Shown here piece after piece: positions 5,317 through 6,383 of a stretch of 6,383 nt of DNA. The notes under the pieces are model-generated. The model did no database searches and was not told the DNA's origin. It worked only from the letters and a program-made list of their open reading frames with translations. The stretch's first letter is position 1, and each line of letters starts with the position of its first letter. Both the position numbers and the translations under genes were made by a program. Origin of the DNA: Candidatus Babelota bacterium (lineage in GTDB: Bacteria; JAGOBX01); assembly GCA_017999075.1 (NCBI GenBank), contig JAGOBX010000213.1, positions 1 through 6,383 of the forward strand. Reading direction: 5' to 3'.

Positions 5317-6383
5317 TTATGCGCTGTATAGCGCTTTTTCCAAATCTAAAATTGCCTGATTATAGTTATCCAGACCGCCAAAATTTTTTATTATTTCAAT
5401 AGGAGTTCCGAAGCCGGTAAATGGAGTAATCGTTAATATTTTGGTTTCTTCAATATGCTCAATTCCTTCGTCGGCATATTTATCAAGCAGCGCATCCAAT
5501 ACTTTCCGCGCAGGTTCGCTGTATTTAGTGAAATAATTTTTTTTCTTAACATTTTCAGCGCGTTCTTTACGCGTCAAAGGCGGCATATCCCAGACAATAT
5601 GGCAGATAATATCAAAAGGGTCAAGAATTTTCCCGATTTCTTCTGATAATGCTTCAAAGAAAACGCCTTGATTGGCAAGTTCTTCTATTATCGCCCGCTT
5701 TTTCTCTGTATTATTCCATCTTGTTAAAAAATCATTAAGCGTAGAATATTCTTTGTTAAGCGTTTTCTTAGTGTAATCTTTTAGCGATTCTGTTATCAAT
5801 CTTCCGTTTGCATCAAAATATTGAACGCGCTCGGAAACCACAGAAACCTCAACATTATTAACATAATATTTTCTGATTTTATTTTCAGATTCAAAAGGAT
5901 TTTCATTCGTAAAATTATTTTCCTGAATTCCGGTTTCAGTTTGATTGTTATTATCTTCAGGATTTATATTTTCAGAATTATTGTTTTGATTGTTTTGATT
6001 ATCAATATTATTCAAATCAGTTTCGTCCGGCGGCACAGGCGATTCGCCTTGTTTTGGAACATATATCATAACAGGGGCGCCGTCAAAGTCAGGGTCTGCA
6101 AATAATTCAGTGGCTTTTTTAAAATCAATTATAGTAAAATAAAATTTATTGTAATCTTCATTAATTCTTGTGCCTCTGCCGATTATTTGTTTGAATTCAG
6201 TCATTGATTGAATCCGCTGGTCAAGCACTATCAATTTACAGGTTTGCGCATCTACACCGGTAGTCATCAATTTTGAAGTAGTCGCAATAACAGGGTAGCG
6301 CGATTCAGGAAAAATAAAATTATCGAGCTCAATTTTACCTTCTTCATTATCGCCGGTAATACGCATAACATATTTTGAATTCT
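5317..6383 (-). CDS. hsdR: Type I restriction enzyme R subunit HsdR, C-terminal part (5' end outside window)
   Basis: This is the motor and restriction subunit of a type I R-M complex, which translocates unmodified DNA by ATP hydrolysis and cleaves it at a distance. The frame is open to the window edge: five codons (NSKYV) precede the first Met at 6366, which is therefore internal and not the start. About 354 residues are visible. Numbering from that Met, SF2 motif V is VIATTSKLMTTGVD (26-39) and motif VI is QIIGRGTRI (60-68), followed by FTIIDFKKATELFADPDFDG. Residues about 119-157 form an Asn-rich linker. Residues about 200-349 match the EcoEI-type HsdR C-terminal domain, with PLTRKERAENVKK, ARKVLDALLDKYADEGIE and the end segment IIKNFGGLDNY. 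Full-length relatives are around 800 residues, so the nuclease domain and helicase motifs I-IV lie upstream. hsdM starts 25 bp after the TAA stop. The family call is firm; assignment to type IB is inference. Confidence 0.95.
   Translation of the reverse strand, partial: NSKYVMRITGDNEEGKIELDNFIFPESRYPVIATTSKLMTTGVDAQTCKLIVLDQRIQSMTEFKQIIGRGTRINEDYNKFYFTIIDFKKATELFADPDFDGAPVMIYVPKQGESPVPPDETDLNNIDNQNNQNNNSENINPEDNNNQTETGIQENNFTNENPFESENKIRKYYVNNVEVSVVSERVQYFDANGRLITESLKDYTKKTLNKEYSTLNDFLTRWNNTEKKRAIIEELANQGVFFEALSEEIGKILDPFDIICHIVWDMPPLTRKERAENVKKKNYFTKYSEPARKVLDALLDKYADEGIEHIEETKILTITPFTGFGTPIEIIKNFGGLDNYNQAILDLEKALYSA

Noticed and set aside
5455-6105. Plus-strand frames opposite hsdR (5455-5646, 5821-6105), the second hydrophobic and Ile-rich
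   Set aside because: They are shadows of hsdR; the Ile-rich look comes from reading the Asn codons of the linker backwards.
6364-6366. Met at 6366 as the start of hsdR
   Set aside because: The frame is open to the window edge and the preceding residues (KYV) belong to the conserved helicase segment, so the gene is truncated by the window.
1-6383. CRISPR array, tRNA/rRNA, insertion sequence ends, attachment sites
   Set aside because: No regularly spaced repeats, no tRNA-like cloverleaf or rRNA stretch, and no transposase or terminal inverted repeats were seen.

Overview
The window is an AT-rich bacterial defence locus (roughly one third G+C by eye). It uses the standard bacterial code: TGA serves as a stop for two genes and Trp is TGG. 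All intact genes lie on the minus strand, so transcription runs from position 6383 towards 1. Lys/Asn/Ile-rich proteins and A/T-ending codons fit a low-GC lineage such as the Bacteroidota/FCB group or a spirochaete, but nothing here fixes the taxon.

Layout in transcription order. (1) 6383-5317: C-terminal part of the type I restriction subunit HsdR, cut by the window edge; it has SF2 helicase motifs V and VI and an EcoEI-type C-terminal domain, joined by an unusual Asn-rich linker. (2) 5291-3843: HsdM, the N6-adenine methyltransferase. (3) 3843-2128: HsdS, the specificity subunit, with two target recognition domains (TRDs) set in duplicated conserved regions. (4) 2131-269: a 620-residue protein with an ABC/SMC-like ATPase domain and a C-terminal TOPRIM-like domain, of the broad OLD-like ATPase-nuclease type. 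(5) about 198-38: a broken remnant of a RhuM-family gene. Positions 1-37 and 199-268 hold no recognisable gene.

The order hsdR-hsdM-hsdS, the subunit sizes (482 and 571 aa) and the EcoEI-like HsdR C-terminus point to a type IB-like restriction-modification system. The genes are tightly packed: 25 bp between hsdR and hsdM, a 1-bp TAATG overlap between hsdM and hsdS, and a 4-bp ATGA overlap between hsdS and the ATPase gene. The ATPase therefore looks like a translationally coupled fourth member of the operon. By analogy with PrrC, RloC and RloA/RloB, which occur in hsd loci, it may be a second defence layer.

The most intriguing detail is at the 3' end of hsdS. An A9 tract contains an in-phase A_AAA_AAA heptamer just after a perfect 8-bp inverted repeat. 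The -1 frame is open from there into the ATPase start codon, so slippage would produce an HsdS-ATPase-TOPRIM fusion. The second notable item is the RhuM remnant, where one missing T explains loss of frame inside a well-conserved motif.
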